This document shows positions 42,942-51,398 of a stretch of 64,000 nucleotides of DNA, in pieces. Origin of the DNA: Paenibacillus hexagrammi (GTDB lineage: Bacteria; Bacillota; Bacilli; Paenibacillales; NBRC-103111); NCBI RefSeq assembly GCF_021513275.1, contig NZ_CP090978.1, positions 4,526,001-4,590,000 on the forward strand, given 5' to 3'. Both the position numbers and the translations under genes were made by a program. The notes below the pieces were generated by a model. The model made no database searches and was not told the origin of the DNA. It saw nothing but the letters and a program-made list of their open reading frames with translations. Position 1 is the stretch's first letter; each line of letters begins with the position of its first letter.

Positions 42942-44225
42942 TTATTTTTTCTTCAAAATGACTTTCACCTGCGCATTGAGCTCGCTCACTTTAGGAACAG
43001 CAATCTGCTGATCCTCGAGATGATAGCGGTCTTTCAGCCGGATGATCCGGGTCACGCTCTCGTCGATCGCATTCATAGAAATGCGCTTGTCTTCGACAGC
43101 GCGGGTCAGCTCTTGAACGACGGTCTCGACGTTCGAGTACTCATGACCGACCATAATGACATTAGCCCCGGCTGACACAGCCTGCACCGCTGCCTCTCCG
43201 ATGGTGTAATTTTTCACGATCGCTCCCATCGTCATATCATCGGTCATGATAACCCCCTCAAAGCCCATCTCCTTCCGCAGCAAATCCGTCATGATTTTGC
43301 CCGACATGGAGGCCGGGTAATCGGCATCCACCTTGGGAAGCAGAATATGCGCCACCATCACAGCATCCGCCTTCTCCTTGACTGCTTCTGCAAAGGGGAC
43401 AAACTCAAGCTTACGCAATCGATCTAGGCTGTTCAGCACAACAGGCAGCCCCACGTGGGAATCTACGGATGTATCCCCGTGCCCCGGGAAGTGCTTGACG
43501 ACCGGAATCACCTGTTCGGCCTGAAGCCCCTTCATCGCTTGTATACCCAGCTTGGTCACAATAGAAGCGTTATTGCCGAAGGAACGGTCTCCGATAACCG
43601 GATTTTTCGGATTGCTATTGATGTCCAGTACAGGTGCAAAATCCATATTGAGCCCAAACGCTTTCAGCTCTTTGCCGAGCAAGCTGCCGATATCATAAGC
43701 AAGCTGCGGTCGATTCATTTGACCAATGACTTGATTGGACGGAGTTTTCTGCAATTCGTCCGGCAATCGGGTTACTCTTCCGCCCTCTTCGTCCACACTC
43801 AGCCATAACGGCACAGGGTTGCCCTCATTATCGCGTTTCAAGGCATTTACCAGTTGAACGAACTGCACAGTATTTTGAATATTGTTCTTATAAAAAATAA
43901 TGCCCCCTATCCGATCGGATTGAATCAATCGGCGGGTTTGTTCACTATCCTCGGTGCCGTCTATTCCAGCAATCAGCATCTGGCCAATCTTCTGTGATAG
44001 CGTCATGGCCTCTACCTGATCTGCAATTGGATCCACAGGAGATGCAGATGGCCCTGATGGAGCAGCGCCGGTCGGACCCGGTGCAGAAGAAACAGCCGGA
44101 CTTGGCGCAGCTGTATGCGGAGAAGCCGCAGGCTCGCTGCCACCTGATTGGTGAACACAACCGGTTAATGCGGCCGTAACCAGCGCAGCATACAACATAA
44201 GACCTAGAGGACGCATCATAAGCAT
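42942..44225 (-). CDS. nagZ: Beta-N-acetylhexosaminidase lipoprotein (GH3, NagZ-like)
   Basis: 427 residues. A lipoprotein signal ends in TAALTGC, then a Pro/Ser/Ala linker of about 50 residues. The GH3 catalytic domain has KIGQMLIAGIDG, LSVDEEGGRVTRLP, MDFAPVLDINSNPKNPVIG, and the NagZ signature VVKHFPGHGDTSVDSH, with the His/Asp acid-base loop, and VIMTDDMTMGAI with the nucleophile Asp. It releases GlcNAc from muropeptides outside the membrane. ATG 44225 lies six bases after GGAAAG. It lacks the extra C-terminal domain seen in larger Bacillus NagZ forms. Confidence 0.9.
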   Translation of the reverse strand: MLMMRPLGLMLYAALVTAALTGCVHQSGGSEPAASPHTAAPSPAVSSAPGPTGAAPSGPSASPVDPIADQVEAMTLSQKIGQMLIAGIDGTEDSEQTRRLIQSDRIGGIIFYKNNIQNTVQFVQLVNALKRDNEGNPVPLWLSVDEEGGRVTRLPDELQKTPSNQVIGQMNRPQLAYDIGSLLGKELKAFGLNMDFAPVLDINSNPKNPVIGDRSFGNNASIVTKLGIQAMKGLQAEQVIPVVKHFPGHGDTSVDSHVGLPVVLNSLDRLRKLEFVPFAEAVKEKADAVMVAHILLPKVDADYPASMSGKIMTDLLRKEMGFEGVIMTDDMTMGAIVKNYTIGEAAVQAVSAGANVIMVGHEYSNVETVVQELTRAVEDKRISMNAIDESVTRIIRLKDRYHLEDQQIAVPKVSELNAQVKVILKKK

Positions 44226-44336
44226 CACCAGCTTTCCGGAATGGAGTGGATTCCAATCATTCCATCATTCCCTATTCTCTCTGACGCAATCTTGCTCCGA
44301 TCGGTTCATATCGGGCAGCGCTGCAGCTTGCTAGCT

Positions 44337-44636
44337 TTAAGAATCCGCACGAATATGCTTGAATGTCATCCGCAGCAAGAGATAGATGGCATATCCCCCC
44401 AAATAGGCTCCGCTCGCCAAAAAAGCTTGATTCTGAAAAATGCCGTGGATCGTCGTCATAAAGACTTGATTATCGCGCAGAATCACATAAATCCAATAGG
44501 ATACGATGATACCCACTGTGTACGCGCACAATATGGCGATAACATTGTAGAAAACGGCACACCAATCAATCATCCAGCTTGTAATCAGCATGAATAGAGG
44601 AGCTATCAGTACGGCTATGATTAGAAGAAAAATCAT
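44337..44636 (-). CDS. Small membrane protein, unknown function
   Basis: 99 residues with three hydrophobic segments: MIFLLIIAVLIAPLFMLITS, AVFYNVIAILCAYTVGIIVS, and SGAYLGGYAIYLLLRM. Short polar loops, basic C-terminus (RMTFKHIRADS). No family recognised. ATG 44636 follows GAGGTGA. It is transcribed toward nagZ with a 111-base gap. Confidence 0.65.
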   Translation of the reverse strand: MIFLLIIAVLIAPLFMLITSWMIDWCAVFYNVIAILCAYTVGIIVSYWIYVILRDNQVFMTTIHGIFQNQAFLASGAYLGGYAIYLLLRMTFKHIRADS

Positions 44637-44714
44637 CTTGTTCACCTCATTGTTAGCATTGACGCTTTGCCCTCTAGTAATACTTTCCACCGGTAATGAC
44701 AGCCGATCGATTCG

Positions 44715-44823
44715 TATGATATGATGAAGCGATAAGCAAGTCGCACGGACGCTAAGACTGCGGGAGAATTCACCGGTCTACCCAATGCCGACCCGCCAAG
44801 TCCCGGCGGCTTTTTTGTTTTTT
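44715..44823 (+). ncRNA. Candidate structured leader RNA with terminator upstream of psd
   Basis: On the plus strand a bulged stem (GCAaGTC with GACTGC) is followed by a GGG/CCC-closed region and then a hairpin CCGCC / GGCGG at 44793..44809 with TTTTTTG after it. The layout resembles an attenuated leader or a short terminated RNA about 105 bases before the psd start. It matches no riboswitch class I know with confidence. The gap 44637..44928 has no protein gene. Confidence 0.35.
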
Positions 44824-44928
44824 TCCTACACATCCCTGAGCCATATTAGGCAATTGCTTCTTCCGCCGTTCTGTGGCAAGATTATCGAAGTACCTAACAA
44901 TGCTTGAAAGAACAGGAGCTATCTGTCT

Positions 44929-45717
44929 ATGTCCAAACCGTTTTTCCGTTTGCTAACCGAGCTTTCTTCCCGCAAATGGATCTCACAACTGACGGGCGCA
45001 TTCGCTAAATCGAAGGCAAGCCGTCTCTTCATCCCGTACTTCGCGCGTACCTATGGAATTCGCATTGAAGATGCCGAGAAGCATATCAAGGATTATGCCT
45101 CTTTGAACGACTTTTTTACCCGACGGTTGAAAACAGGTCTGCGACCGGTCGATGCTGACGTGACTCGTCTCGTAAGCCCCGTCGACGCCAAAATTACGGG
45201 CATAGGGGAAATTAAGGACGGATTGATCCTGAATGTAAAAGGTCAGGACTATACCATCGACGAGCTGCTAAATCGTTCTCCCAGGACGGTTAATTATAAG
45301 AATGGCTTTTACTTCGTGCTTTACCTTAGCCCGACGGATTATCATCGCATTCACTCGCCTGTATCGGGGGATGTGCTTGAAAAAGAGCATGTGCCCGGCA
45401 AAGTCTACCCGGTGAATGAATTCGGCCTGCGCCACATGCGCAGAGTGCTCAGCCGTAATGAAAGACTGATTACCTTCATCGGACATGAAGCCGGCGAAGT
45501 CGCGGTGGTTAAAGTCGGTGCCTTGAACGTAAGCAGCATTAAGTATGTAGATCCTCTTCCTAAGCATCTGGAACGCGGCCAGGAGCTGGCTTATTTCGAA
45601 TTCGGCTCAACCGTCGTTCTGTTATTGGAGGAAGGCATGTTCAAGCCGCGCACGGATCTCGAGCTGGACAGCAAAGTAAAAATGGGAGAATCGCTCGGCC
45701 TCTTCATACACAAATAA
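44929..45717 (+). CDS. psd: Phosphatidylserine decarboxylase proenzyme
   Basis: 262 residues. Typical motifs are ASLNDFFTRRLKTGLRPVD, SPVDAKITGIG, YLSPTDYHRIHSPVSGDV, NERLITFIGHEAGEVAVVKV, and the self-cleavage site FGST near the C-terminus (usually LGST), where the Ser becomes the pyruvoyl group. The product is phosphatidylethanolamine in the membrane. AGGAGC lies before the ATG. An MFS gene follows after 33 bases, likely in the same transcript. Confidence 0.92.
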   Translation: MSKPFFRLLTELSSRKWISQLTGAFAKSKASRLFIPYFARTYGIRIEDAEKHIKDYASLNDFFTRRLKTGLRPVDADVTRLVSPVDAKITGIGEIKDGLILNVKGQDYTIDELLNRSPRTVNYKNGFYFVLYLSPTDYHRIHSPVSGDVLEKEHVPGKVYPVNEFGLRHMRRVLSRNERLITFIGHEAGEVAVVKVGALNVSSIKYVDPLPKHLERGQELAYFEFGSTVVLLLEEGMFKPRTDLELDSKVKMGESLGLFIHK

Positions 45718-45750
45718 TTCGACCGGGCTCCCGAGAGGAGTAGAGACACC

Positions 45751-47013
45751 ATGGCTGCATCATCAACAGCTGCTTCCAAGCCCGGTTCGCAAGGACTTCA
45801 GGGAGCAGGAGACGCCAAACAAACCGTTTTTAAAATTCTTTTTGCCATCAGTATTGTTCATCTGTTGAACGATTCGATTCAATCGGTCATACCTGCTATC
45901 TTTCCTATTTTAAAAAGCGAGATGGGTATCACGTATACCCAAATCGGCTGGGTACAATTTGCCATCAATTTTACCGCCTCGATCATGCAGCCCGTTGTCG
46001 GACTGTACACGGACCGTAAGCCTTCTCCGTACATACTGCCCATCGGGATGGCGTCCACCTTGATGGGCATGCTGCTGCTGGCCTTTGCACCTTCCTACTG
46101 GGTCGTGCTGCTATCTGTATGTCTGGTAGGACTAGGCTCCGCTGCTTTCCACCCGGAAGGCTCTCGGGTTGCGCATATGGCTGCGGGAGGCCGCAAAGGT
46201 CTTGCCCAATCGATTTTCCAAGTGGGCGGCAACGCCGGTCAATCGCTGGCACCGATCATGACCAAATGGATTTTCATTCCGCTTGGCCTATTCGGCTCCA
46301 TCTGGTTCACAGGCGTAGCGGCGGTTGCCATCATCGTGCAGTTGTATATCGCAGGCTGGTACAAAGCTGTTCTAAAGGAAGCACCTGCCAAGGTCAAACA
46401 AGTCGTGACCCGCAGGGTAAACCCGGAGAGAAAGAAGCAGATCGTATTTGCACTTTGGGTACTAATCTTCCTTGTGTTCGTAAGATCCTGGTACGGAGCC
46501 GCGATGGGCGGGTACTTCGCCTTCTTCCTTCAGGACAAATACGGTCTGACGATTGACCGCGCTCAAGACTTTATCTTTTTATTCCTGGCTGCAGGAGCTG
46601 TCGGAACCTTCTTCGGCGGTCCGCTTGCCGACCGTTTCGGCCGACGCAATTTGATCTTCTTTTCGATGCTGGGTTCGGCGCCCTTTGCCCTTATTCTTCC
46701 TTATGTCAGCTTCACATGGGCTTATATTCTACTGGTCATTATCGGTTTCATTCTGTTATCCAGCTTCTCGGTTACCGTCGTTTATGCGCAAATGCTATTC
46801 CCTGGCAAAGTGGGAACCGTATCCGGTCTCATTACCGGCCTGGCGTTCGGGTTAGGCGGAATCGGCAGCGTTGTGCTTGGTAATCTGTGCGATACGCTGG
46901 GAACCACTCGAGTGATGGAAATATGTGCGTTCCTGCCGCTGATCGGCATCCTGACTTTCTTACTCCCTTCGGACAAGAAATTGAAGTCATGGACGGAAGA
47001 CACCGCTTCTTGA
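45751..47013 (+). CDS. fsr: MFS transporter, fosmidomycin-resistance (Fsr) type
   Basis: 420 residues, 12 predicted membrane helices. The first has SIVHLLNDSIQSVIPAIFPI, close to the Fsr signature, then TYTQIGWVQFAINFTASIMQ, VGLGSAAFHPEGSRVAHMAA, QSIFQVGGNAGQSLAPI, and the loop motif GPLADRFGRRNLI. This family exports fosmidomycin and related compounds. An N-terminal polar stretch of 25 residues precedes the first helix. GAGAGGAG is upstream of the ATG. A terminator follows at 47146. Confidence 0.85.
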   Translation: MAASSTAASKPGSQGLQGAGDAKQTVFKILFAISIVHLLNDSIQSVIPAIFPILKSEMGITYTQIGWVQFAINFTASIMQPVVGLYTDRKPSPYILPIGMASTLMGMLLLAFAPSYWVVLLSVCLVGLGSAAFHPEGSRVAHMAAGGRKGLAQSIFQVGGNAGQSLAPIMTKWIFIPLGLFGSIWFTGVAAVAIIVQLYIAGWYKAVLKEAPAKVKQVVTRRVNPERKKQIVFALWVLIFLVFVRSWYGAAMGGYFAFFLQDKYGLTIDRAQDFIFLFLAAGAVGTFFGGPLADRFGRRNLIFFSMLGSAPFALILPYVSFTWAYILLVIIGFILLSSFSVTVVYAQMLFPGKVGTVSGLITGLAFGLGGIGSVVLGNLCDTLGTTRVMEICAFLPLIGILTFLLPSDKKLKSWTEDTAS

Positions 47014-47145
47014 TCGGGTACGCAGGAAATTTTTCTTGTTCCTGGCTTTGGGATGCAAGGTGGAAAAGCTGAGGATTTAAATGTATGTTTTGATGTAAGC
47101 GGTAATGGGGCGGTTTGCGTTACGCTAACGAGAGACGATAAAGTG

Positions 47146-47175
47146 GCGATGGAACAAACCCATCGCTTTTTTTTA
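47146..47175 (+). terminator. Terminator after the Fsr-type transporter gene
   Basis: Perfect seven-base stem GCGATGG / CCATCGC with loop AACAAAC and eight T. The 130 bases between the stop at 47013 and this hairpin hold nothing I can name. Confidence 0.85.
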
Positions 47176-47216
47176 TTTCGATGTACTCAGGAGATTGCGG
47201 CCATTCACGTTCAAGC

Positions 47217-47810
47217 TCATCCGGTTGCTTGCTCCCAAAAAGCGCCTAAATTAACCGTTACAACCTCGATAACCTCTTCCACCATCGATTCCAGCGTGCG
47301 GGAATGAACCTCCCTGCTCCACTGCATGGCCGACCCGAATATACCCCAACTGACCACAAGAGCCGTAGCTTCTAGCTTTTCTTGCGGGTCGCTCTGTTTC
47401 GACCCCGATTTTAGCCAATGGAGCAGGAGACGATACAATTCCTTTTGCATGGCGTTCTCCAACATCGGCTCAAATTGCTTGTCGCCCAGCGAGAGGTACT
47501 GTCGAAATCGTACTAGAAATTGAAAGACGGTCTGAACAAGGGCATACAGATTGTCCGGACTGAAGGCAGCATCATCCGGCAGTCTTTTTTTGAGAATGAG
47601 TTGAAACTTCTCCGTCATCCAATAAGCGAGAAAAGCGAATTTGTCTTCAAAATGGGCATAGAAGGTTGCCCGGTTGACGGCCGCTCGATTTGCAATGTCG
47701 TGAACAGAAATGGAATAGATGTTTCTCTTTTCGTCGAGCAGATCGTTAAACGCTTGAATAAACAACTGGCGGGTTCTCTTTACACGGGGATCGTTTGGAT
47801 TTACCGGCAT
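47217..47810 (-). CDS. TetR-family transcriptional regulator
   Basis: 197 residues. The N-terminal HTH is SVHDIANRAAVNRATFYAHF, a standard TetR recognition helix; the preceding DPRVKRTRQLFIQAFNDLL is the usual first helix. The C-terminal ligand domain resembles the TetR_C group with VSWGIFGSAMQWSRE. It is divergent from the SDR gene at 48001 with a 190-base gap, so it probably represses that gene. I could not define its operator. Confidence 0.85.
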   Translation of the reverse strand: MPVNPNDPRVKRTRQLFIQAFNDLLDEKRNIYSISVHDIANRAAVNRATFYAHFEDKFAFLAYWMTEKFQLILKKRLPDDAAFSPDNLYALVQTVFQFLVRFRQYLSLGDKQFEPMLENAMQKELYRLLLHWLKSGSKQSDPQEKLEATALVVSWGIFGSAMQWSREVHSRTLESMVEEVIEVVTVNLGAFWEQATG

Positions 47811-48000
47811 GCTGCACCACGCTTTCTTCGGATTTCAAAAACAAACAAAACGGCGATTGTGTCGGGAACGCAACGAAACCAGCCTTTTGCTGATTGTTGA
47901 CCGGGCTCCAACCCCTTATCTTTTACTTATGCGATTATATGGTTACACAAATCCGTATAGTTAGCAAACTTTTTACAAAAAAAGAAAGGGTGAGAGTAGC

Positions 48001-48858
48001 ATGATTATCGTTACTGGAGCGAATGGGAAGTTAGGCAGGGGCGTGGTCGAGCAGCTGCTTAAGCTCATCCCGGCCGAGCAGATTGGTATCAGTGTTCGGG
48101 ATGTGAGCCAGGCGCAGGATTTAAAGGAGCGCGGCGTACGTGTTCGTCATGGCGATTTCGCCCAGGCGGAGAGCTTGCTGAATGCTTTTGAAGGGGCGTC
48201 ACAGGTTCTCCTTGTTTCAACCGGTACTTTGGGGGATGCGGGAATCCGTCAGCACCAAACCGCGATTGACACAGCAAAGAAATCTGGTGCCGGACGGGTA
48301 CTATACACAAGTCATATGGGCTCTTCTATAATGTCGTATTTTCCGCCTATGGTTCACCATGCAGCGACAGAAGATTTGCTTAAAAAATCGGGTGTACGCC
48401 ACACGTCCCTTCGCAACGGTTTTTACGCCTCCTCATTGGTTGGATTAATAGGTGATGCCGTCAAAACGGGCGAGTTGATTGTTCCCGAGGACGGCCCGAT
48501 TGCCTGGACAACGCACTCGGATTTGGCCCAAGCTATCGCGGTGATCTTAACCGAGAAGAACTGGGATGGTCCATCTCCGAATCTAACTGCCTCTGAAGCG
48601 TTTGACATGGAGGGGATTGCGGCGATGGTATCGGATATCGTTGGCCGGCCGATCTATCGAAAGGTCGTAAAGGACGAAGCGTATCGGGCGTATCTGACTG
48701 CACAAGGTTTTCCGGAAGTACGCATTGCAATCATTTTGGGTTTATTTCGTGCCAGCCGAAACGGGGACTTCACGCAAACTAGTAACGCTTTAGCTGACCT
48801 GATTGGGCGACCTGCGTTGACGCTAAGAGATTTCTTCAAAGAGTCTTTATCTCTATAG
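48001..48858 (+). CDS. NmrA-type NAD(P)H-binding SDR (QorB/azoreductase-like)
   Basis: 285 residues, atypical SDR. VTGANGKLGRGVVEQLLKL binds NAD(P)H, followed by ISVRDVSQAQDLKERGVRVR, GDFAQAESLLNAFEGASQVL, and a C-terminal lid (DVVGRP-like DIVGRPIYRKVV). Such proteins reduce quinones or act as redox sensors. Divergent TetR and SDR genes of this type often form a small electrophile-response unit. AAAGAAAGGGTGAGAG precedes the ATG. A terminator follows at 49027. Confidence 0.8.
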   Translation: MIIVTGANGKLGRGVVEQLLKLIPAEQIGISVRDVSQAQDLKERGVRVRHGDFAQAESLLNAFEGASQVLLVSTGTLGDAGIRQHQTAIDTAKKSGAGRVLYTSHMGSSIMSYFPPMVHHAATEDLLKKSGVRHTSLRNGFYASSLVGLIGDAVKTGELIVPEDGPIAWTTHSDLAQAIAVILTEKNWDGPSPNLTASEAFDMEGIAAMVSDIVGRPIYRKVVKDEAYRAYLTAQGFPEVRIAIILGLFRASRNGDFTQTSNALADLIGRPALTLRDFFKESLSL

Positions 48859-48945
48859 ACATGCTTGCCGTTACAGACAGCGCGGTGAACCGTACCATAA
48901 ATGAAAGGTGAGGTCATTACGCTAAACGGAGAACATTAGTTTAAC

Positions 48946-48988
48946 AACAATGCATGCTGCCACATCGTTAATGGCAGCATGCATTGTT
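48946..48988. repeat. Perfect 17-bp inverted repeat
   Basis: AACAATGCATGCTGCCA at 48946..48962 and its exact complement at 48972..48988, with a nine-base loop. It has no T tract on either side, so it is not a standard terminator. A normal terminator lies 40 bases further on. Confidence 0.6.
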
Positions 48989-49026
48989 AAATTCGGCAAC
49001 TCACTCCCGCTTTATCTGCAGTCTGA

Positions 49027-49055
49027 ACCGAGGTCGTCATGACCTCGGTTTTTAT
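49027..49055 (+). terminator. Terminator downstream of the SDR gene
   Basis: Nine-base stem ACCGAGGTC / GACCTCGGT with a five-base loop and a run of T. It also lies just before the convergent GNAT gene. Confidence 0.8.
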
Positions 49056-49078
49056 ACTTTAAGCTGTAATCCCCTGCT

Positions 49079-49666
49079 TCAGTCTGCATAAGGGGACGAA
49101 CCCCGGTGCTCGGCCCTCAACAAGCCGTAGATTTCCAAATCCACAATCCCTTTACCTGACCACAAAGCGGCTTGCCTAAGTAAGCCCTCCCGCGTAAACC
49201 CGTTCTTCAGCAGCACCCTCTTGGAGCTTTCATTGGCTGGCATCACTTCCGCTTGTATACGGTTGACCCCAACCTTTTCAAATAAATAGTCCACCATCAT
49301 GCTGAGCGCCTCGGTTGCGATTCCTTTTCTCCAGCTCTCCTCAGCCAAAAAATAGCCTGCTGTCACCATGCTCACCGTCTGGCTAAAAGCCATGACTTCC
49401 GTGATACCGACCAGCCGCTCGGCTTCCTCCTGCTCGAAGATCCCCCACTTCACTCTGCTGCGCTTCATATAATCCCGTTCGAAATGCCCGATCATTTTAC
49501 GAATGACGTCCAGCTTGTATTTCGGAAGGATTCCGCAGTACTCGAATACATGATCGTTACTGTAGATGCCAAGCAATTGCTCAGCGTGCCGGTCCTCTAC
49601 TTTTTTCAATATAAGCCGGTCCGATTCCAGAACCGGAAATGTCCCGAAAACAGCCTCTACATTCAT
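49079..49666 (-). CDS. GNAT acetyltransferase (RimJ/RimL type)
   Basis: 195 residues. PVLESDRLILKKVEDRHAEQ is the RimJ-type N-terminus, VGITEVMAFSQTVSMVTAGY the central sheet, and EESWRKGIATEALSMMVDYL the acetyl-CoA loop (RxxGxA). The C-terminal SSKRVLLKNGFTREGLLRQA is typical for N-terminal protein acetylases. Its target is unknown. ATG 49666 follows GGGGGAG; a few extra upstream codons are possible but less likely. Confidence 0.85.
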   Translation of the reverse strand: MNVEAVFGTFPVLESDRLILKKVEDRHAEQLLGIYSNDHVFEYCGILPKYKLDVIRKMIGHFERDYMKRSRVKWGIFEQEEAERLVGITEVMAFSQTVSMVTAGYFLAEESWRKGIATEALSMMVDYLFEKVGVNRIQAEVMPANESSKRVLLKNGFTREGLLRQAALWSGKGIVDLEIYGLLRAEHRGSSPYAD

Positions 49667-49730
49667 CTCGCACTCCCCCATTTTCCAAGTTTACCCACCA
49701 AAGGTATTTCCATTATAGCTTGTCTGGGCA

Positions 49731-49792
49731 AAAAAATAAGCAGTCCGGCCAAATGCTTCCGATGATCTCAGAAAGCATTTGCCAAACTGCTT
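49731..49792 (-). terminator. Long terminator of the malic enzyme gene
   Basis: A two-part stem on the minus strand: AAGCAGT / ACTGCTT outside and CAAATGCTT / AAGCATTTG inside, with a 12-base loop, followed by a T run (ATTTTTTTG). It begins 18 bases after the stop codon. Confidence 0.85.
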
Positions 49793-49809
49793 GTATCTGC
49801 TGCCAGTAC

Positions 49810-51249
49810 TTACTCCTGGCCCGTTTCCTGCTGTTCTCTCGCACTTCTGCGTCTGGCCACACCAGACTCATAAGCCGCTTCCATCACGGCTTCACGAACC
49901 TTTTCCACGACAGACTGATTGAACACACTTGGAATGATATAATATTCATTTAATTCATCGTCACTCACAACCGAGGCGATCGCTTTTGCTGCAGCCAACT
50001 TCATATCCTGGGTAATACGGGAGGCGCGGCAATCGAGCACCCCTCTAAACATCCCCGGAAAGCAGAGCACGTTATTGATCTGATTCGGATAATCCGATCT
50101 TCCAGTCGCCATAACCCGCACATAAGGCTCAGCTTCCTCAGGCGTGATCTCCGGTGTCGGATTCGCCATCGCAAACACGATCGGCTGATCCGCCATCTTT
50201 TTCACATCTTCCACTTTCAAAACGCCGGGGCCGGATAGACCTATAAAAATGTCCGCTCCTTCGATGACATCGGTTAAACGGCCTGATTGCCGATTAGGGT
50301 TCGTATGCGCCGCGTACCATTCCCACATGGGATTACTGTAGCTCTCACCTTGGACGATGGCTCCCTGCCGGTCAACGCCGACTACATTCGTCACTCCGGC
50401 AGCCAGAAGCATTTTGGTGCAAGCAATGCCCGCGGCCCCAATACCGGTTACAACCACCTTACAATTCTCTAGCTGCTTGCCGATCAGCTTGACGGCATTC
50501 AGCAGACCTGCCAAGAGTACGACAGCCGTTCCATGCTGGTCATCGTGAAAGACAGGAATATCCAGCTCCTCGATCAGCCTGTCCTCAATTTCAAAGCATC
50601 TAGGTGACGCAATATCCTCCAGATTAATACCTCCAAAGGCAGGTGCAATCGCCTTGACCGTGCGAATGATTTCCTCGGTATCCTGAGTATCCAGACAGAT
50701 GGGAAACGCATCGACGCCGGCCATCTGCTTGAAAAGCATCGCTTTCCCCTCCATCACCGGCATAGCTGCTTCAGGTCCAATATTACCCAGTCCGAGAACC
50801 GCCGTTCCATCCGACACGACAGCGACCGTATTGCGTTTGATTGTCAGAGAGTATGCCTTTGCCGGATCTTCATGAATGGCCATACAGACGCGGGCAACCC
50901 CCGGCGTGTATACACGGGAAAGATCATCCCGGTTCTTGATCGGCATTTTGGGATTCATTTCAATCTTGCCGCCCAGATGCATCAGGAACGTCTGATCGGA
51001 TACATTGATGACGCGGACTCCCGGAAGGCTGTCCAAAGCTTTCATAATCGAGTCCGTTTGCTGAGGATCGCTCACCTTCACGGTAATGTCGCGCGTCGTC
51101 GTCAGTTTGCTTGCGCGGGTGACGTCAATGGCGATGATATCGCCTCCCGCATCCCCGATTGCAGTCGCGATCTGTCCGAACGTAATCAGCGTCTTCTGAA
51201 TCTCCAGACGTACAATGATACTTGTTCCTCCACCATTTAAGCCTGCCAT
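49810..51249 (-). CDS. NAD-dependent malic enzyme with N-terminal ACT domain
   Basis: 479 residues. Residues 1-85 form an ACT domain (SIIVRLEIQKTLITFGQIAT, DITVKVSDPQQTDSIM). The malic enzyme part has DLSRVYTPGVARVC, NTVAVVSDGTAVLGLGNIGP, PVMEGKAMLFK, IPVFHDDQHGTAVV and VVTGIGAAGIACTKMLLAAG for NAD. It decarboxylates malate to pyruvate. The ACT domain suggests amino acid control. ATG 51249 gives the family N-terminus; 20 further codons upstream have no homology I recognise. Confidence 0.9.
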   Translation of the reverse strand: MAGLNGGGTSIIVRLEIQKTLITFGQIATAIGDAGGDIIAIDVTRASKLTTTRDITVKVSDPQQTDSIMKALDSLPGVRVINVSDQTFLMHLGGKIEMNPKMPIKNRDDLSRVYTPGVARVCMAIHEDPAKAYSLTIKRNTVAVVSDGTAVLGLGNIGPEAAMPVMEGKAMLFKQMAGVDAFPICLDTQDTEEIIRTVKAIAPAFGGINLEDIASPRCFEIEDRLIEELDIPVFHDDQHGTAVVLLAGLLNAVKLIGKQLENCKVVVTGIGAAGIACTKMLLAAGVTNVVGVDRQGAIVQGESYSNPMWEWYAAHTNPNRQSGRLTDVIEGADIFIGLSGPGVLKVEDVKKMADQPIVFAMANPTPEITPEEAEPYVRVMATGRSDYPNQINNVLCFPGMFRGVLDCRASRITQDMKLAAAKAIASVVSDDELNEYYIIPSVFNQSVVEKVREAVMEAAYESGVARRRSAREQQETGQE

Positions 51250-51398
51250 AATCGGATCACTCACTCCCGTGGAAAATTTAATTGACCACCGTCTCATCAA
51301 GCATAGCATAAGTTGTCATTGGAACAAAAATTTCGCTTCTCACTTGGACAAAGGCAGACAAATCCTGCAGTAAAGGAGCCGTCTCCTATCACACAACA

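Noticed and set aside
44715-44823. c-di-GMP-I riboswitch
   Set aside because: Short stretches match but the two conserved helices and the tetraloop-receptor layout could not be drawn, so I list it only as an unassigned RNA.
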